From NCBI RefSeq assembly GCF_040253585.1, contig NZ_JBELAU010000012.1, forward strand, positions 1 through 64,000: a stretch of DNA of 64,000 bases, in the 5' to 3' direction. The notes under the pieces were generated by a model. It was not told where the DNA came from. It worked only from the letters and a program-made list of their open reading frames with translations, and made no database searches. The stretch's first letter is position 1. Every line of letters starts with the position of its first letter. Both the position numbers and the translations under genes were made by a program. Of this stretch, positions 7,656 through 17,087 are shown one piece after another. The stretch is from Emticicia sp040253585 (lineage in GTDB: Bacteria > Bacteroidota > Bacteroidia > Cytophagales > Spirosomataceae).

Positions 7656-8726
7656 ATGAAAAAACATATTCTAATCGTCCCAGGAGACGGAATTGGGCAG
7701 GAAGTAACTGCCGTTGGTAAAAAAGTAGTAGAGAAAATCGCTGCAAAATTTGGTCATGAATTTACATATGACGAAGCACTCATCGGTCATGCTGCCATCG
7801 AAGCAACTGGCGACCCGCTTCCCGAAGAAACACTCGTAAAAATGAAAGCCTCTGATGCCGTTTTATTCGGTGCAGTAGGCCACCCAAAATATGATAACGA
7901 CCCTTCGGCAAAAGTTCGTCCAGAACAAGGTTTATTGAAAATGCGTAAAGAATTAGGTCTTTATGCCAATCTTCGACCTATCAAACTTTTTGATGAATTA
8001 TTAGAAGCATCAAGCATCAAACCAGAGCTTTTGAAAGGTGCAGATATTTTGTTCTTCCGTGAATTAACAGGTGATGTTTATTTCGGAAAACGTGAGCGTA
8101 TCGACGAAGGAAATACCGCTTACGATACCATGATTTATTCAAAATACGAAGTTGAGCGTATCGCACGCAAGGCATTTGATGCTGCCATGACTCGTGGCAA
8201 AAAGTTGATGTCGGTTGACAAAGCAAACGTACTCGAAAGTAGCCGTTTGTGGCGTGAAGTAGTGCTTGAAGTAGCCAAAGACTACCCAGAAGTACAACTC
8301 GAACACCAATTTGTTGACGCAGCAGCCATGCTTTTAATCAAAGACCCACGTAAATTTGATGTGGTAGTAACAGGAAATCTTTTCGGAGATATTCTTACCG
8401 ACGAAGCTTCACAAATTGCTGGTTCGATGGGAATGTTAGCTTCGGCTTCGGTGGGCGATAGCACGGGCGTTTATGAGCCAATCCATGGTTCGGCTCACGA
8501 TATTACTGGAAAAGGAGTTGCGAATCCATTGGCTTCGATTTTATCAGCCGCTTTGATGTTGGATATTTCATTTGGCTTAAAAGCCGAATCGGAGGCGATT
8601 ATTGCTGCCGTAGATGCCACTTTGAAAGCTGGCTACCGTACGGGCGATATTGCAGATGCCAACACACCAAAAGATATGATTTTGGGAACAGATGCAATGG
8701 GCGAGCAAATCTTGTCAAGAATCTAA
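7656..8726 (+). CDS. leuB: 3-isopropylmalate dehydrogenase
   Basis: LeuB oxidatively decarboxylates 3-isopropylmalate to 2-oxoisocaproate with NAD+, the last dedicated leucine step before transamination. The 356-residue length is normal for the isocitrate/isopropylmalate dehydrogenase family. Family signatures include the start ILIVPGDGIGQEV, the substrate-binding loop LGLYANLRPIK, the motif RELTGDVYFGK, and the metal and cofactor region NLFGDILTDEASQIAGSMGMLASAS followed by PIHGSAHDITGKGVANP. It is the final leu gene and is followed by a good terminator. The S23-type element separates it from leuA, so its expression may depend on read-through of that element. Confidence 0.98.
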   Translation: MKKHILIVPGDGIGQEVTAVGKKVVEKIAAKFGHEFTYDEALIGHAAIEATGDPLPEETLVKMKASDAVLFGAVGHPKYDNDPSAKVRPEQGLLKMRKELGLYANLRPIKLFDELLEASSIKPELLKGADILFFRELTGDVYFGKRERIDEGNTAYDTMIYSKYEVERIARKAFDAAMTRGKKLMSVDKANVLESSRLWREVVLEVAKDYPEVQLEHQFVDAAAMLLIKDPRKFDVVVTGNLFGDILTDEASQIAGSMGMLASASVGDSTGVYEPIHGSAHDITGKGVANPLASILSAALMLDISFGLKAESEAIIAAVDATLKAGYRTGDIADANTPKDMILGTDAMGEQILSRI

Positions 8727-8772
8727 TTTAGTCCACAGTCAACGAACAACAGTTCACAGATTGCGGTTCGAT

Positions 8773-8800
8773 AAAAAGGCGAGTTTTACTCGTCTTTTTT
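8773..8800 (+). terminator. rho-independent terminator of the leu operon
   Basis: An 11-bp stem (AAAAAGGCGAG at 8773-8783 with its complement at 8789-8799, one G-U pair) encloses the loop TTTTA. The T-run is part of the descending arm. Confidence 0.85.
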
Positions 8801-8830
8801 GTTTTCGGTAAAAAATATTCCGTAATTTTG
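8798..8830 (+). promoter_or_regulatory. Bacteroidota promoter for the OmpH/Skp gene
   Basis: TTTG at 8798-8801 and TAATTTTG at 8823-8830 are separated by 21 nt, matching the -33/-7 arrangement of Bacteroidota sigma-A promoters. The start codon lies 26 nt further on. Confidence 0.65.
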
Positions 8831-8856
8831 ATTAAAAAAACACCCAAATCAAACTA

Positions 8857-9432
8857 ATGAAAAAAACAGTTTTTATCGCTATTATAGTACTAATCAGTCA
8901 ATTAGGATTTTCACAGGCACCTAAGCCAGCTACACAAGGCCTAAAACTTGCGTATGTTTATGAAGATTATATTCTTCAGAATGTAAAAGAAATGAAGAAT
9001 CTTCAAGCCGAAATCGCTTCAAAAAAAGTAGGTTTTGAAACAAAACTTGAGCAAAAAGCAAAAAAATATCAAGAAGAATATGAAGCTTATCAAGCCATGA
9101 TGAAAGATATTACAGGGCTTACAACCGATTCTTTAAATGCTAAACTAAAACTTGTGCAGAACCTTAAGAAAGATGCAGAAGAATTTCAGGCAAATTCAGA
9201 GACCGAATTACAAAAAATGATTCAAGATAAATTTCTGGCAATTCGAGAAAAAGTAAATGCAACTATCAAGACCGTAGCTGCCGAAAAGGGTTATAAGATT
9301 GTGTTCAGAAGAAATGCTGATTCAGGAAATAGAGAATCAAATACAGTGATGCTTTATTCTGCCGATAATGGAAAAGATGACCTCACAGATGCAGTTTTAA
9401 TCAAAATGGGGACTGTGCCACCGAAGAAATAA
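8857..9432 (+). CDS. OmpH/Skp-family periplasmic chaperone
   Basis: This 191-residue secreted protein has an N-terminal signal peptide ending near LGFSQA. The rest is rich in Lys, Glu and Ala and strongly helical, consistent with the coiled-coil tentacles of Skp/OmpH (residues about 40-130). The C-terminal part (VAAEKGYKIVFRR, followed by DLTDAVLIKM) matches the conserved end of the family. Skp holds unfolded outer-membrane proteins during periplasmic transit. It has its own promoter and terminator, so it is probably monocistronic. Paralogues are common in Bacteroidota, so no gene symbol is assigned. Confidence 0.88.
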   Translation: MKKTVFIAIIVLISQLGFSQAPKPATQGLKLAYVYEDYILQNVKEMKNLQAEIASKKVGFETKLEQKAKKYQEEYEAYQAMMKDITGLTTDSLNAKLKLVQNLKKDAEEFQANSETELQKMIQDKFLAIREKVNATIKTVAAEKGYKIVFRRNADSGNRESNTVMLYSADNGKDDLTDAVLIKMGTVPPKK

Positions 9433-9446
9433 CATTCAGTTAAGCT

Positions 9447-9485
9447 AAAAAATCCTCAAATGCTACATCATTTGGGGATTTTTTT
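9447..9485 (+). terminator. rho-independent terminator after the OmpH/Skp gene
   Basis: A stem of about 16 bp (9447-9462 with 9469-9484, one G-U pair) encloses the loop CTACAT and ends in a run of T. Confidence 0.88.
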
Positions 9486-9527
9486 GTTGGATAATTCTCA
9501 CTAAAGCTAAATCTCAAATGTTTTATT

Positions 9528-9535
9528 TATATTTG
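9528..9535 (+). promoter_or_regulatory. -7 box TATATTTG before the amidohydrolase gene
   Basis: The octamer matches TAnnTTTG and lies 26 nt before the ATG. No good -33 element is visible. Confidence 0.4.
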
Positions 9536-9561
9536 ATTATCAACTAAAAACATTTCTATCA

Positions 9562-12500
9562 ATGAACAAAAAGTTTACTAATTATTTAATGTTGTCGCTC
9601 TTCACTGCAATTATCATAGAAATACTTTCTTTTACATTAGTAGTAGGAGCTGTTAATGGGAAAAACTCTTTTGATAAACATTTTCTGAGTGACTCTCTAA
9701 AAAAAGATACAACTCAATATGTGCGGTATAAGGATTTACCTTTGAAAGCAACTCGAAAATTCAAACACACCATCTCTGAAGGTACGTGGCTCTCGGTGGA
9801 TGTAAGTCCCGATGCAAAAAACATTGCTTTTGATTTGGTCGGAGATATTTACACAATCCCATTCGGTGGTGGAAAAGCAACAACTATTACCAAAGGTTTG
9901 GCATACGATACGCACCCAAGATATAGTCCAGATGGCAAAAAGTTACTATTTATCTCCGACAGAAGTGGCTCTGATAATATTTGGTACATTGATTTTAATA
10001 AAAAAGACACCGTTCAAGTAACCAAAGACCGTGACCAAAACTACGCTTCTGCTGATTGGACTCCCGATGGAAATTATATTGTTTTCTCAAAAGGCCGAAT
10101 GAATGTGCAACTTTGGATGGTACACCAAGACGGAGGTGGAGGCGTACAACTCATCGACCAACCAGAAAAATTAAAAACAATTGACCCTGCTGTTAGCCAC
10201 GACGGTCGATATATTTATTTTTCGCAACGAACAGGTGCTTGGAATTACAATGCCATGATGCCACAGTACCAAATTGGTATTTATGACCGTGAAAATGCCA
10301 AACGTACCACCATTACATCAAGATATGGCTCAGCTTTTACGCCTACACTTTCGAGCGATGGTAAATGGCTGGTTTATGGCTCACGATTTGAAGATAAAAC
10401 AGGTTTGGTTTTAAGAAACTTACAGTCTGGCGATGAAAAATGGCTGGCTTATCCAGTTCAAAGAGATGAACAAGAGTCAATCGCAACCATGGGTGTTTTA
10501 CCTGCCATGTCTTTCACGCCAGATAATCAAAACCTTATCGTTTCTTATGGTGGTAAAATTTACAAAGTTGCCATTAATGGTGGTAGCTCTACCGAAATTC
10601 CATTTGACGTAAACATGGAACTTGAAATGGGGCCTCAACTCGAATTTAAGTATCCAATCTCTGACACAACCCACGCACTTGTTACCCAAATTCGTGACGC
10701 AGTTCCTTCTCCCGATGGCCGTAAATTAGCTTTTACAGCACTCAATCGAGCTTATGTGATGGATTTTCCGAATGGTACTCCTCGACGTCTTAGCAACAAT
10801 GACTTTACAGAAGCCAATCTTGCTTGGTCGCCAGATGGAACACAATTAGTCTTTACAACGTGGACACCCGAAGGTGGAAATCTATACAAAGCCAATACAA
10901 ACGGAGCAGCGAATTTACAAAAACTAACATCTATTTCTGCCCTTTACAGCCAACCTGTTTGGACACTTAAAGGTGACAGAATTGTATTTATTCGCAGTAA
11001 GTTACAAAGCTATCGTGAATCTATCGGGCCAGTAGCTAATAATGCCGAAGATGAAATTTGCTGGATTGATGCCAATGGCGGAAATATCACTATCATTGAT
11101 AAAGCTCGTGACCGTAGTAATCCTCACTTTGTAAAAAATGAAGACCGTATTTATTTGAGTGGAAGTGAAGGTGCAATTCAATCTATCAAATGGGATGGAA
11201 CTGATGAAAAAGTTCACGCTAAAATTACAGGAATCACGACCTACGGAATGAGTATCGAAGGAGAGGAATTTGTGCATAATTGTATGCTTTCAGAAAAAAC
11301 CGCCGAAGCTATGGAAGTTAATAAACCTTCGCCCGCTTCGCAAACTTTGATGTCACCTGATGGCGAAAAAGCCTTGGCTCAAATCAATAATGAAATTTAT
11401 GTAGTGAGTATTCCTAAAACAGGTAAAACCGTTAATATCTCTGTTTCTGAGCCTTCGGCTTCGCAGTTTCCTGCAAAAAAGTTAACCGAATTAGGAGGGG
11501 AGTTTCCTGCATGGTCGAGCAATGCTCAAAAAGTACATTGGTCTTTGGGGCGTTTTCATTTTGTATATGATTTAGAGAAGTCAAAAGCTTTTGATGATAG
11601 TTTAAAAACTGCCAAAAAACTGCAAGAAAAACAAAAAGCTGATTCGCTCAATAAAGCCAAAACCGATTCAGTGAAGGTAAAATCCGATAGCTCGAATGTA
11701 AGCAAAAAAGCAACTCCAAAGAAAGAAGACCCTAAATACAAAATTCAAGAAGTAGAAATCAAAGTTTTCTATGCAAAAGATGCTCCGACTGGAAATGTTT
11801 TATTGAAAGGAGCAAGAATCATCACAATGAAAGGCGATGAAATAATTGAAAATGGAGATATTTTGATAGAGAACAATCGAATCAAAAGCTATGGAAAAAG
11901 CGGAACACTCAAGAATACTACTGGGGCAAAAGTAATTGATACTAAAGGGAAAACTATTATTCCAGGTTTTGTCGATACGCACGCTCACATGTGGCCGCAA
12001 TGGGGTATTCAAAAAAATCAGGCGTGGGTATATTCTGCCAATCTTGCCTATGGAGTTACCACTACCCGTGACCCTCAGACCGCTACAACAGACGTGCTTA
12101 CCTATTCGGATATGGTAGAGGCTGGCAAAATGGTTGGTCCAAGAGTTTACTCAACAGGCCCAGGTGTTGGGTATTGGTCATATAATATCAAAGATTCAAC
12201 GCAGGCTATCAATGCTTTACGTCAATACAGCAAATACTATAATACTAAATACATAAAAATGTATTTGACAGGCAATCGCCAAATTCGTCAATGGATTATA
12301 AAAGCTGCTAAAGGACAACAATTGATGCCAACAACGGAGGGAGGTTTGAATTACAAGCTAAACATGACCAATATGCTCGATGGATACCCTGGCCACGAAC
12401 ATGCCATTCCTGTTTATCCGCTTTATAATGATGTAGTAAAGGCTATTTCTTTTTCAAAAATGTGTGTTACACCTACACTTTTGGTAGCTTACGGTGGACC

Positions 12501-13047
12501 TTTTGCTGAGATTTTTTATTTTGAAACCGAAAATCCTTACCACGATAAAAAGATGCAAAACTTCATGCCTTATGAAGAATTGGCCGAAAAAACTCGTCGT
12601 GTGCCAGCTTGGTTTATGCCAGAAGAGCATGTATTCCAAAAACACGCCAAGTCAATGAAATCAATGGTTGAAAGTGGAGCTTTAGCAGGAATTGGTAGTC
12701 ACGGAGAGTTTCAAGGTTTGGGCTATCACTGGGAGTTGTGGTCGATGCAAAGTGGAGGAATGAAAAACCATGATGCTCTCCGCACCGCCACGATTTTGGG
12801 TGCTACTGCTCTTGGACTTGACAAAGATTTAGGAAGTATCGAAAACGGAAAGCTGGCTGATTTACTAATTTTAGATAAAAACCCCTTAGAAAATATTCGT
12901 AATTCTAATTCGGTTAAAATGGTTATCAAAAATGGCCGAATTTATGATGGAAATACCCTTGACGAAATTTATCCGACACAAAGAAAACTCGAACGCAGCG
13001 AATGGAGCTTTGAAAAACCAGTCCTTAATACTGGTTTGAAAGAATAA
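9562..13047 (+). CDS. secreted propeller-amidohydrolase fusion protein
   Basis: This 1161-residue exported protein has a hydrophobic N-terminal signal region (about 8-32). Residues about 70-640 contain many PD40/TolB-type propeller repeats (for example SPDGKKLLFISDRSG and SPDGTQLVFTTW). A Lys/Asp/Ser-rich linker follows at about 670-735. An amidohydrolase-type domain runs from about 745 to 1140: GARIITMKGDEI, then VDTHAHMW with metal-ligand candidates His807 and His809, and the C-terminal closing segment GSIENGKLADLLILDKNP. Where many relatives have a catalytic Asp, the local sequence is GIGSHGEFQGLG, so the metal site may be atypical. The substrate is unknown; peptide-like or cyclic amide substrates are plausible for the family. 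It stands alone between a chaperone gene and a convergent peptidase gene. Confidence 0.85.
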   Translation: MNKKFTNYLMLSLFTAIIIEILSFTLVVGAVNGKNSFDKHFLSDSLKKDTTQYVRYKDLPLKATRKFKHTISEGTWLSVDVSPDAKNIAFDLVGDIYTIPFGGGKATTITKGLAYDTHPRYSPDGKKLLFISDRSGSDNIWYIDFNKKDTVQVTKDRDQNYASADWTPDGNYIVFSKGRMNVQLWMVHQDGGGGVQLIDQPEKLKTIDPAVSHDGRYIYFSQRTGAWNYNAMMPQYQIGIYDRENAKRTTITSRYGSAFTPTLSSDGKWLVYGSRFEDKTGLVLRNLQSGDEKWLAYPVQRDEQESIATMGVLPAMSFTPDNQNLIVSYGGKIYKVAINGGSSTEIPFDVNMELEMGPQLEFKYPISDTTHALVTQIRDAVPSPDGRKLAFTALNRAYVMDFPNGTPRRLSNNDFTEANLAWSPDGTQLVFTTWTPEGGNLYKANTNGAANLQKLTSISALYSQPVWTLKGDRIVFIRSKLQSYRESIGPVANNAEDEICWIDANGGNITIIDKARDRSNPHFVKNEDRIYLSGSEGAIQSIKWDGTDEKVHAKITGITTYGMSIEGEEFVHNCMLSEKTAEAMEVNKPSPASQTLMSPDGEKALAQINNEIYVVSIPKTGKTVNISVSEPSASQFPAKKLTELGGEFPAWSSNAQKVHWSLGRFHFVYDLEKSKAFDDSLKTAKKLQEKQKADSLNKAKTDSVKVKSDSSNVSKKATPKKEDPKYKIQEVEIKVFYAKDAPTGNVLLKGARIITMKGDEIIENGDILIENNRIKSYGKSGTLKNTTGAKVIDTKGKTIIPGFVDTHAHMWPQWGIQKNQAWVYSANLAYGVTTTRDPQTATTDVLTYSDMVEAGKMVGPRVYSTGPGVGYWSYNIKDSTQAINALRQYSKYYNTKYIKMYLTGNRQIRQWIIKAAKGQQLMPTTEGGLNYKLNMTNMLDGYPGHEHAIPVYPLYNDVVKAISFSKMCVTPTLLVAYGGPFAEIFYFETENPYHDKKMQNFMPYEELAEKTRRVPAWFMPEEHVFQKHAKSMKSMVESGALAGIGSHGEFQGLGYHWELWSMQSGGMKNHDALRTATILGATALGLDKDLGSIENGKLADLLILDKNPLENIRNSNSVKMVIKNGRIYDGNTLDEIYPTQRKLERSEWSFEKPVLNTGLKE

Positions 13048-13055
13048 GAAAATCA

Positions 13056-13089
13056 AAAACGCCCAGCTATCTCAATAACTGGGCGTTTT
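13056..13089. terminator. bidirectional terminator between convergent genes
   Basis: AAAACGCCCAG (13056-13066) pairs perfectly with CTGGGCGTTTT (13079-13089). A tracts on the left and T tracts on the right let it serve both the amidohydrolase gene and the convergent peptidase gene. Confidence 0.85.
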
Positions 13090-13107
13090 GCATATAGAAA
13101 TTTCGAC

Positions 13108-15516
13108 TTATTTAGCCTCTTTTACATATTTCTTCAACCATTCGTTTTGCTCCCAAAGCATGTGAAGAAGGTTTTCCTTACCACGGTAGCCGTGAGCTTC
13201 GTAAGGTAAAAATACAAAACGTACGGTTCCTCCGTGTCCCTTGATAGCGGCAAACATACGCTCACTATTAATCGGGAAAGTACCAGGATTATCATCAGAA
13301 TCACCATGAATCAATAAAAGTGGCGTTTTGATTTTATCGGCGTAGCTAAACGGACTCATTTTGTAATACAAATCTGGAGCTTCCCAATAAGTGCGGTCTT
13401 CGGCCTGAAAACCGAATGGTGTCAGTGTTCTATTATAAGCACCACTTCGTGCAATTCCTGCCTTAAACAACTTTGTGTGACTCAATAAATGGGCAGTCAT
13501 AAACGCACCGTAGCTATGCCCGCCAACTGCCATACGGTTTTTATCACCTACGCCCATTTCGGCCAAATGATTAACCGCCGCTTCGGCATTTAGTGTGAGT
13601 TGCTCAATAAAATTATCGTTTGGTTTGGTATCACCACCTTTGCTCACGATTGGCATTTCGGCATTATCAAGCACCGCAAAACCTTGCGTTACGTAGTAAA
13701 TCGGGCTTCCCCAAGCAATAGTTATAAATCTATTCTCGCTTCCACGTACTTGAGCGGCATCAGCCGCATTATTGAACTCTCTCGGATACGCCCACATATA
13801 TACTGGCAATGGGCCATCTTTCTCTTTGTTATAACCTTTTGGTAAATACAAATCTCCAGTAAGTTCGATACCATCCTTGCGGGTATATTTTACTTTTTGT
13901 TTCGTTACACCCACCAATGCAGGATAAGGGTTTGTAAATGCCGTTATTGGCATATCAGCAATGCGTAATTTCAAGTTTTTGATATAAAAATTAGGTACAT
14001 CAGTTTTCGATTCTTTACGAGTAATAAATGTCAAGTTTTTAGCATCCAACACATCTACTATAAACTCATACGTACCTTCGCTGCAACGCCAAAGTTGTTC
14101 GGTTTTCTTGGTGTCAATATCAAAAAGGCTCAAAAATGGCAAATCTCCTTTTGGCGAAGAACCAACCGTGTTGTTCAAGAAAATCTTGTTTCCCTCTACC
14201 AAAATCACCTGTTTACCAAAACTATTTTTCTCCATCAAAGGCGAACCTGGGTTTCCATAAGCATCGGTAGTATTGCGTTCAAAAAGTGTAGAAATCGTTT
14301 TTGTACTACTATTATATCTACTCACTTTGACTGTTTGTTTGCCTGCAAGACCTTCTGAAACCCACGCAAAGCTTTCATTTCCCCAAGTTATGCCACGGAA
14401 ACGCATTTTGGTTTTGAATAACTCTTGTTTTTCGGCCTTGAAAGGGGCTGCTTGTGCATAAACTACATCGTGAAATTCTACGTTCTTTTTTATCAATCCA
14501 CTATCCAAAGGCATTGCCCAAACTAAAGTTGCGGCTTCATCGCTTCTCCATTCAAAACCACGAGGTATATTCTGTACATTATCATTTCCCGAAGGTCGTG
14601 TTTCGGCACTTGGCAAATCTGCTATTTCTTTTACCAATTTCCCAGTAACATCAACTACCGAAACTGATGTTGGAAAACCACTGGCAGTAACCAAATATGA
14701 AAATGGTTTCTTCAAAACCTCTAACAAGTAATATTTTTTATCGGGAGATAGCGTATAAGATTCGTAAATGGCAGGTTTACCTATCGGCGTTTCAACACCT
14801 CCACGATTAATCACCATTTGAGCGGTTGCCATAAACTCAAAAAGTTGTTCATCGTGAGGAGTTTTAATTAAATCTTGGTAAGTGCGGCCTGGTGCTGCTT
14901 TTCCGATATTTTGCTGTACGGTTGGGCCTTTTGGCGTGATTGGCTTTGCAGGTGCGGCACTTGGCAAGCTAATTGCGGTTTTATAGACAATCGCATTATC
15001 GTCGAACCAAGTCAAATCAGCACCTAAAACTACGTTTAAGGCCTTTTTATTGACTTTAGTCGCTACTTTGGTAGCTACGTCAACAATGTACAAATCAACT
15101 CGGTTGTTGGTGGTATTCGTGAAAGCAATCTTCTTTTCATTCGGACTCCATCTTACATTTCCTGCCAACATATTTGCTGGTAAGCCACTGATTTTAAATT
15201 CTTTGCCAGTTTTGATGTTTTTCAGTGTAAAATTATTGATAAAAGTTTGTCGGCTTGGCGAGAAATTATTGGGGTTTAACCTCAAACCTGCAATGCGGAT
15301 TTCAGGCTGACCTAATTCCTCAACGGTCGGATAAGAATTACGTTCGCTTTGGAGCATCCATTCGCCTTGACTGTCGATGCTTACATCGGGTGTGGGTTTT
15401 GCCAAAAGCAAATCAGCAACTTCTTTAGGTGGGAGTTGGTAGCTTACAGCATCTTGAGCGAAAGACCCAAAACACATTGCAAACGCTGCCAATAAAATGA
15501 CAATTTTCTTGTTCAT
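13108..15516 (-). CDS. S9 family prolyl-oligopeptidase-type serine peptidase, glutamyl endopeptidase-like
   Basis: This 802-residue exported peptidase has a signal peptide ending at CFGSFAQ. It has an N-terminal beta-propeller region and a C-terminal alpha/beta-hydrolase domain. The catalytic triad can be read as Ser668 (GGHSYGAF), Asp741 (HGDSDDNPGTFP) and His775 (YEAHGYRG). The sequence around the Asp and His (DNPGTFP, KGHGGTVRFVFLP, LHMLWEQNEWL) resembles the S9D group typified by plant chloroplast glutamyl endopeptidase more than DPP4 or acylaminoacyl peptidase. It probably trims peptides in the periplasm. It is convergent with the amidohydrolase gene and has no obvious operon partner. 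Confidence 0.9.
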   Translation of the reverse strand: MNKKIVILLAAFAMCFGSFAQDAVSYQLPPKEVADLLLAKPTPDVSIDSQGEWMLQSERNSYPTVEELGQPEIRIAGLRLNPNNFSPSRQTFINNFTLKNIKTGKEFKISGLPANMLAGNVRWSPNEKKIAFTNTTNNRVDLYIVDVATKVATKVNKKALNVVLGADLTWFDDNAIVYKTAISLPSAAPAKPITPKGPTVQQNIGKAAPGRTYQDLIKTPHDEQLFEFMATAQMVINRGGVETPIGKPAIYESYTLSPDKKYYLLEVLKKPFSYLVTASGFPTSVSVVDVTGKLVKEIADLPSAETRPSGNDNVQNIPRGFEWRSDEAATLVWAMPLDSGLIKKNVEFHDVVYAQAAPFKAEKQELFKTKMRFRGITWGNESFAWVSEGLAGKQTVKVSRYNSSTKTISTLFERNTTDAYGNPGSPLMEKNSFGKQVILVEGNKIFLNNTVGSSPKGDLPFLSLFDIDTKKTEQLWRCSEGTYEFIVDVLDAKNLTFITRKESKTDVPNFYIKNLKLRIADMPITAFTNPYPALVGVTKQKVKYTRKDGIELTGDLYLPKGYNKEKDGPLPVYMWAYPREFNNAADAAQVRGSENRFITIAWGSPIYYVTQGFAVLDNAEMPIVSKGGDTKPNDNFIEQLTLNAEAAVNHLAEMGVGDKNRMAVGGHSYGAFMTAHLLSHTKLFKAGIARSGAYNRTLTPFGFQAEDRTYWEAPDLYYKMSPFSYADKIKTPLLLIHGDSDDNPGTFPINSERMFAAIKGHGGTVRFVFLPYEAHGYRGKENLLHMLWEQNEWLKKYVKEAK

Positions 15517-15658
15517 GGTTAGTAATTTAGTGAATTTGATGAAGGGATGATTTAACGAAGTGAAATTAGTGATTAAAAAGCATTTGTAAGCACTTTGGAG
15601 ACTTAAAGCATAAAAAGATAGACGTTTTCCTGAATTTATCTTATTTTACTCCAAGAAC

Positions 15659-15671
15659 GTCCAAGTTGGAC
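15659..15671. repeat. short perfect palindrome GTCCAAGTTGGAC
   Basis: A 13-nt palindrome lies in the 254-bp spacer between ahcY and the peptidase gene. It is surrounded by related words (CTCCAAGAACGTCCAAG). It could be a degraded REP element or an operator. No repeat of it was found in the window. Confidence 0.35.
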
Positions 15672-15684
15672 ACTCCTACGATAA

Positions 15685-15728
15685 GAAAAACAAAACGCCC
15701 ATCTATTTTTCAATAAATGAGCGTTTTG
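15685..15728 (-). terminator. rho-independent terminator of ahcY
   Basis: Read on the minus strand, arms of about 17 nt beginning CAAAACGCTCATTTATT pair (with G-U wobbles) around a GAAA tetraloop, and a TTTTT run follows. This is one of the strongest terminators in the window. Confidence 0.85.
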
Positions 15729-15770
15729 ATATAAAATACTATCGACTTTCGTCCATGGATTATCGACTAA

Positions 15771-17087
15771 TTAATAACGATACATTTCAGATTTGAATGG
15801 ACCTTCTGGTGTTACACCGATGTAAGCAGCTTGTTCTGCATCTAAAGTATCTAATTTAGCACCCACGTGAGCCAAGTGAAAAGCAGCTACTTTCTCATCT
15901 AATTGCTTAGGAAGAACGTAAACTTTTTTCTCGTATTTCTCTGGGTTGTTCCATAATTCGATTTGTGCCAACGTTTGGTTAGAGAATGAGCATGACATCA
16001 CGAATGATGGGTGTCCCATTGCACAACCTAAGTTTACTAAACGTCCTTCTGCTAAGATAATGATTTCTTTGCCATCCACTTCATACATATCAACTTGTGG
16101 TTTGATAGTCGATTTTGTGTGACCATAGTTTTGGTTCAACCAAGCCATGTCGATTTCGTTATCGAAGTGACCGATGTTACAAACGATAGCCTTATCACGC
16201 ATTGCCTTGAAGTGACGGTCACGGATGATGTTTACGTTACCAGTAGCCGTTACGAAGATATTCGCACGAGTTACTGCTTCGTCCATCGGAACTACTTCGT
16301 AGCCATCCATTGCCGCTTGTAAAGCACAGATTGGGTCGATTTCAGTAACCAATACACGGCAACCAGCACCACGAAGTGATTCTGCCGAACCTTTACCTAC
16401 ATCACCATAACCTGCAACAGCAGCAACTTTACCTGCCATCATTACGTCAGTTGCACGACGAATCGCATCAACTAATGATTCTTTACAACCGTATTTATTA
16501 TCGAATTTCGATTTTGTTACTGAGTCATTTACGTTAATAGCTGGCAAGAATAATGTGCCATTTTTCATACGCTCATACAAACGGTGAACACCCGTAGTAG
16601 TTTCTTCTGATAAACCTTTGATACCAGCGATAAGCTCTGGATATACATCAAATACCATGTTTGTAAGGTCTCCACCATCATCCAAAATCATGTTCAATGG
16701 TTTTTGTTCTTCACCGAAAAACAAAGTTTGCTCAATACACCAGTCGAATTCTTCGGCTGTTTGACCTTTCCAAGCATACACCTGAATACCAGCAGCAGCA
16801 ATAGCAGCAGCAGCGTGGTCTTGAGTTGAGAAGATATTACAAGAAGACCAAGTTACTTCAGCACCTAACTCCACAAGGGTTTCGATAAGAACAGCCGTTT
16901 GGATTGTCATGTGTAAACATCCTGCTACTCTTGCACCTGCCAATGGTTTCGACGGGCCATATTCAGCACGGATTGCCATTAAACCTGGCATTTCGGCTTC
17001 TGCTAATTTAATTTCTTTGCGACCCCAATCGGCAAGAGTGATGTCTTTTACCTTGTAAGGGAGATAAGTTTTTTTTGCTGCTGACAT
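15771..17087 (-). CDS. ahcY: S-adenosylhomocysteine hydrolase
   Basis: AhcY reversibly splits S-adenosylhomocysteine into adenosine and homocysteine, closing the methylation cycle in the cytoplasm with tightly bound NAD+. The 438-residue sequence is near the usual length. Hallmarks are the N-terminal KDITLADWGRKEIKLAEAEMPGL, GCLHMTIQTAVLIETL, the NAD-binding motif VAGYGDVGKGSAESLRG near residue 220, and the C-terminal PFKSEMYRY. It is monocistronic by its flanking terminator and promoter. I saw no recognisable SAH or SAM riboswitch in its leader. Confidence 0.98.
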   Translation of the reverse strand: MSAAKKTYLPYKVKDITLADWGRKEIKLAEAEMPGLMAIRAEYGPSKPLAGARVAGCLHMTIQTAVLIETLVELGAEVTWSSCNIFSTQDHAAAAIAAAGIQVYAWKGQTAEEFDWCIEQTLFFGEEQKPLNMILDDGGDLTNMVFDVYPELIAGIKGLSEETTTGVHRLYERMKNGTLFLPAINVNDSVTKSKFDNKYGCKESLVDAIRRATDVMMAGKVAAVAGYGDVGKGSAESLRGAGCRVLVTEIDPICALQAAMDGYEVVPMDEAVTRANIFVTATGNVNIIRDRHFKAMRDKAIVCNIGHFDNEIDMAWLNQNYGHTKSTIKPQVDMYEVDGKEIIILAEGRLVNLGCAMGHPSFVMSCSFSNQTLAQIELWNNPEKYEKKVYVLPKQLDEKVAAFHLAHVGAKLDTLDAEQAAYIGVTPEGPFKSEMYRY

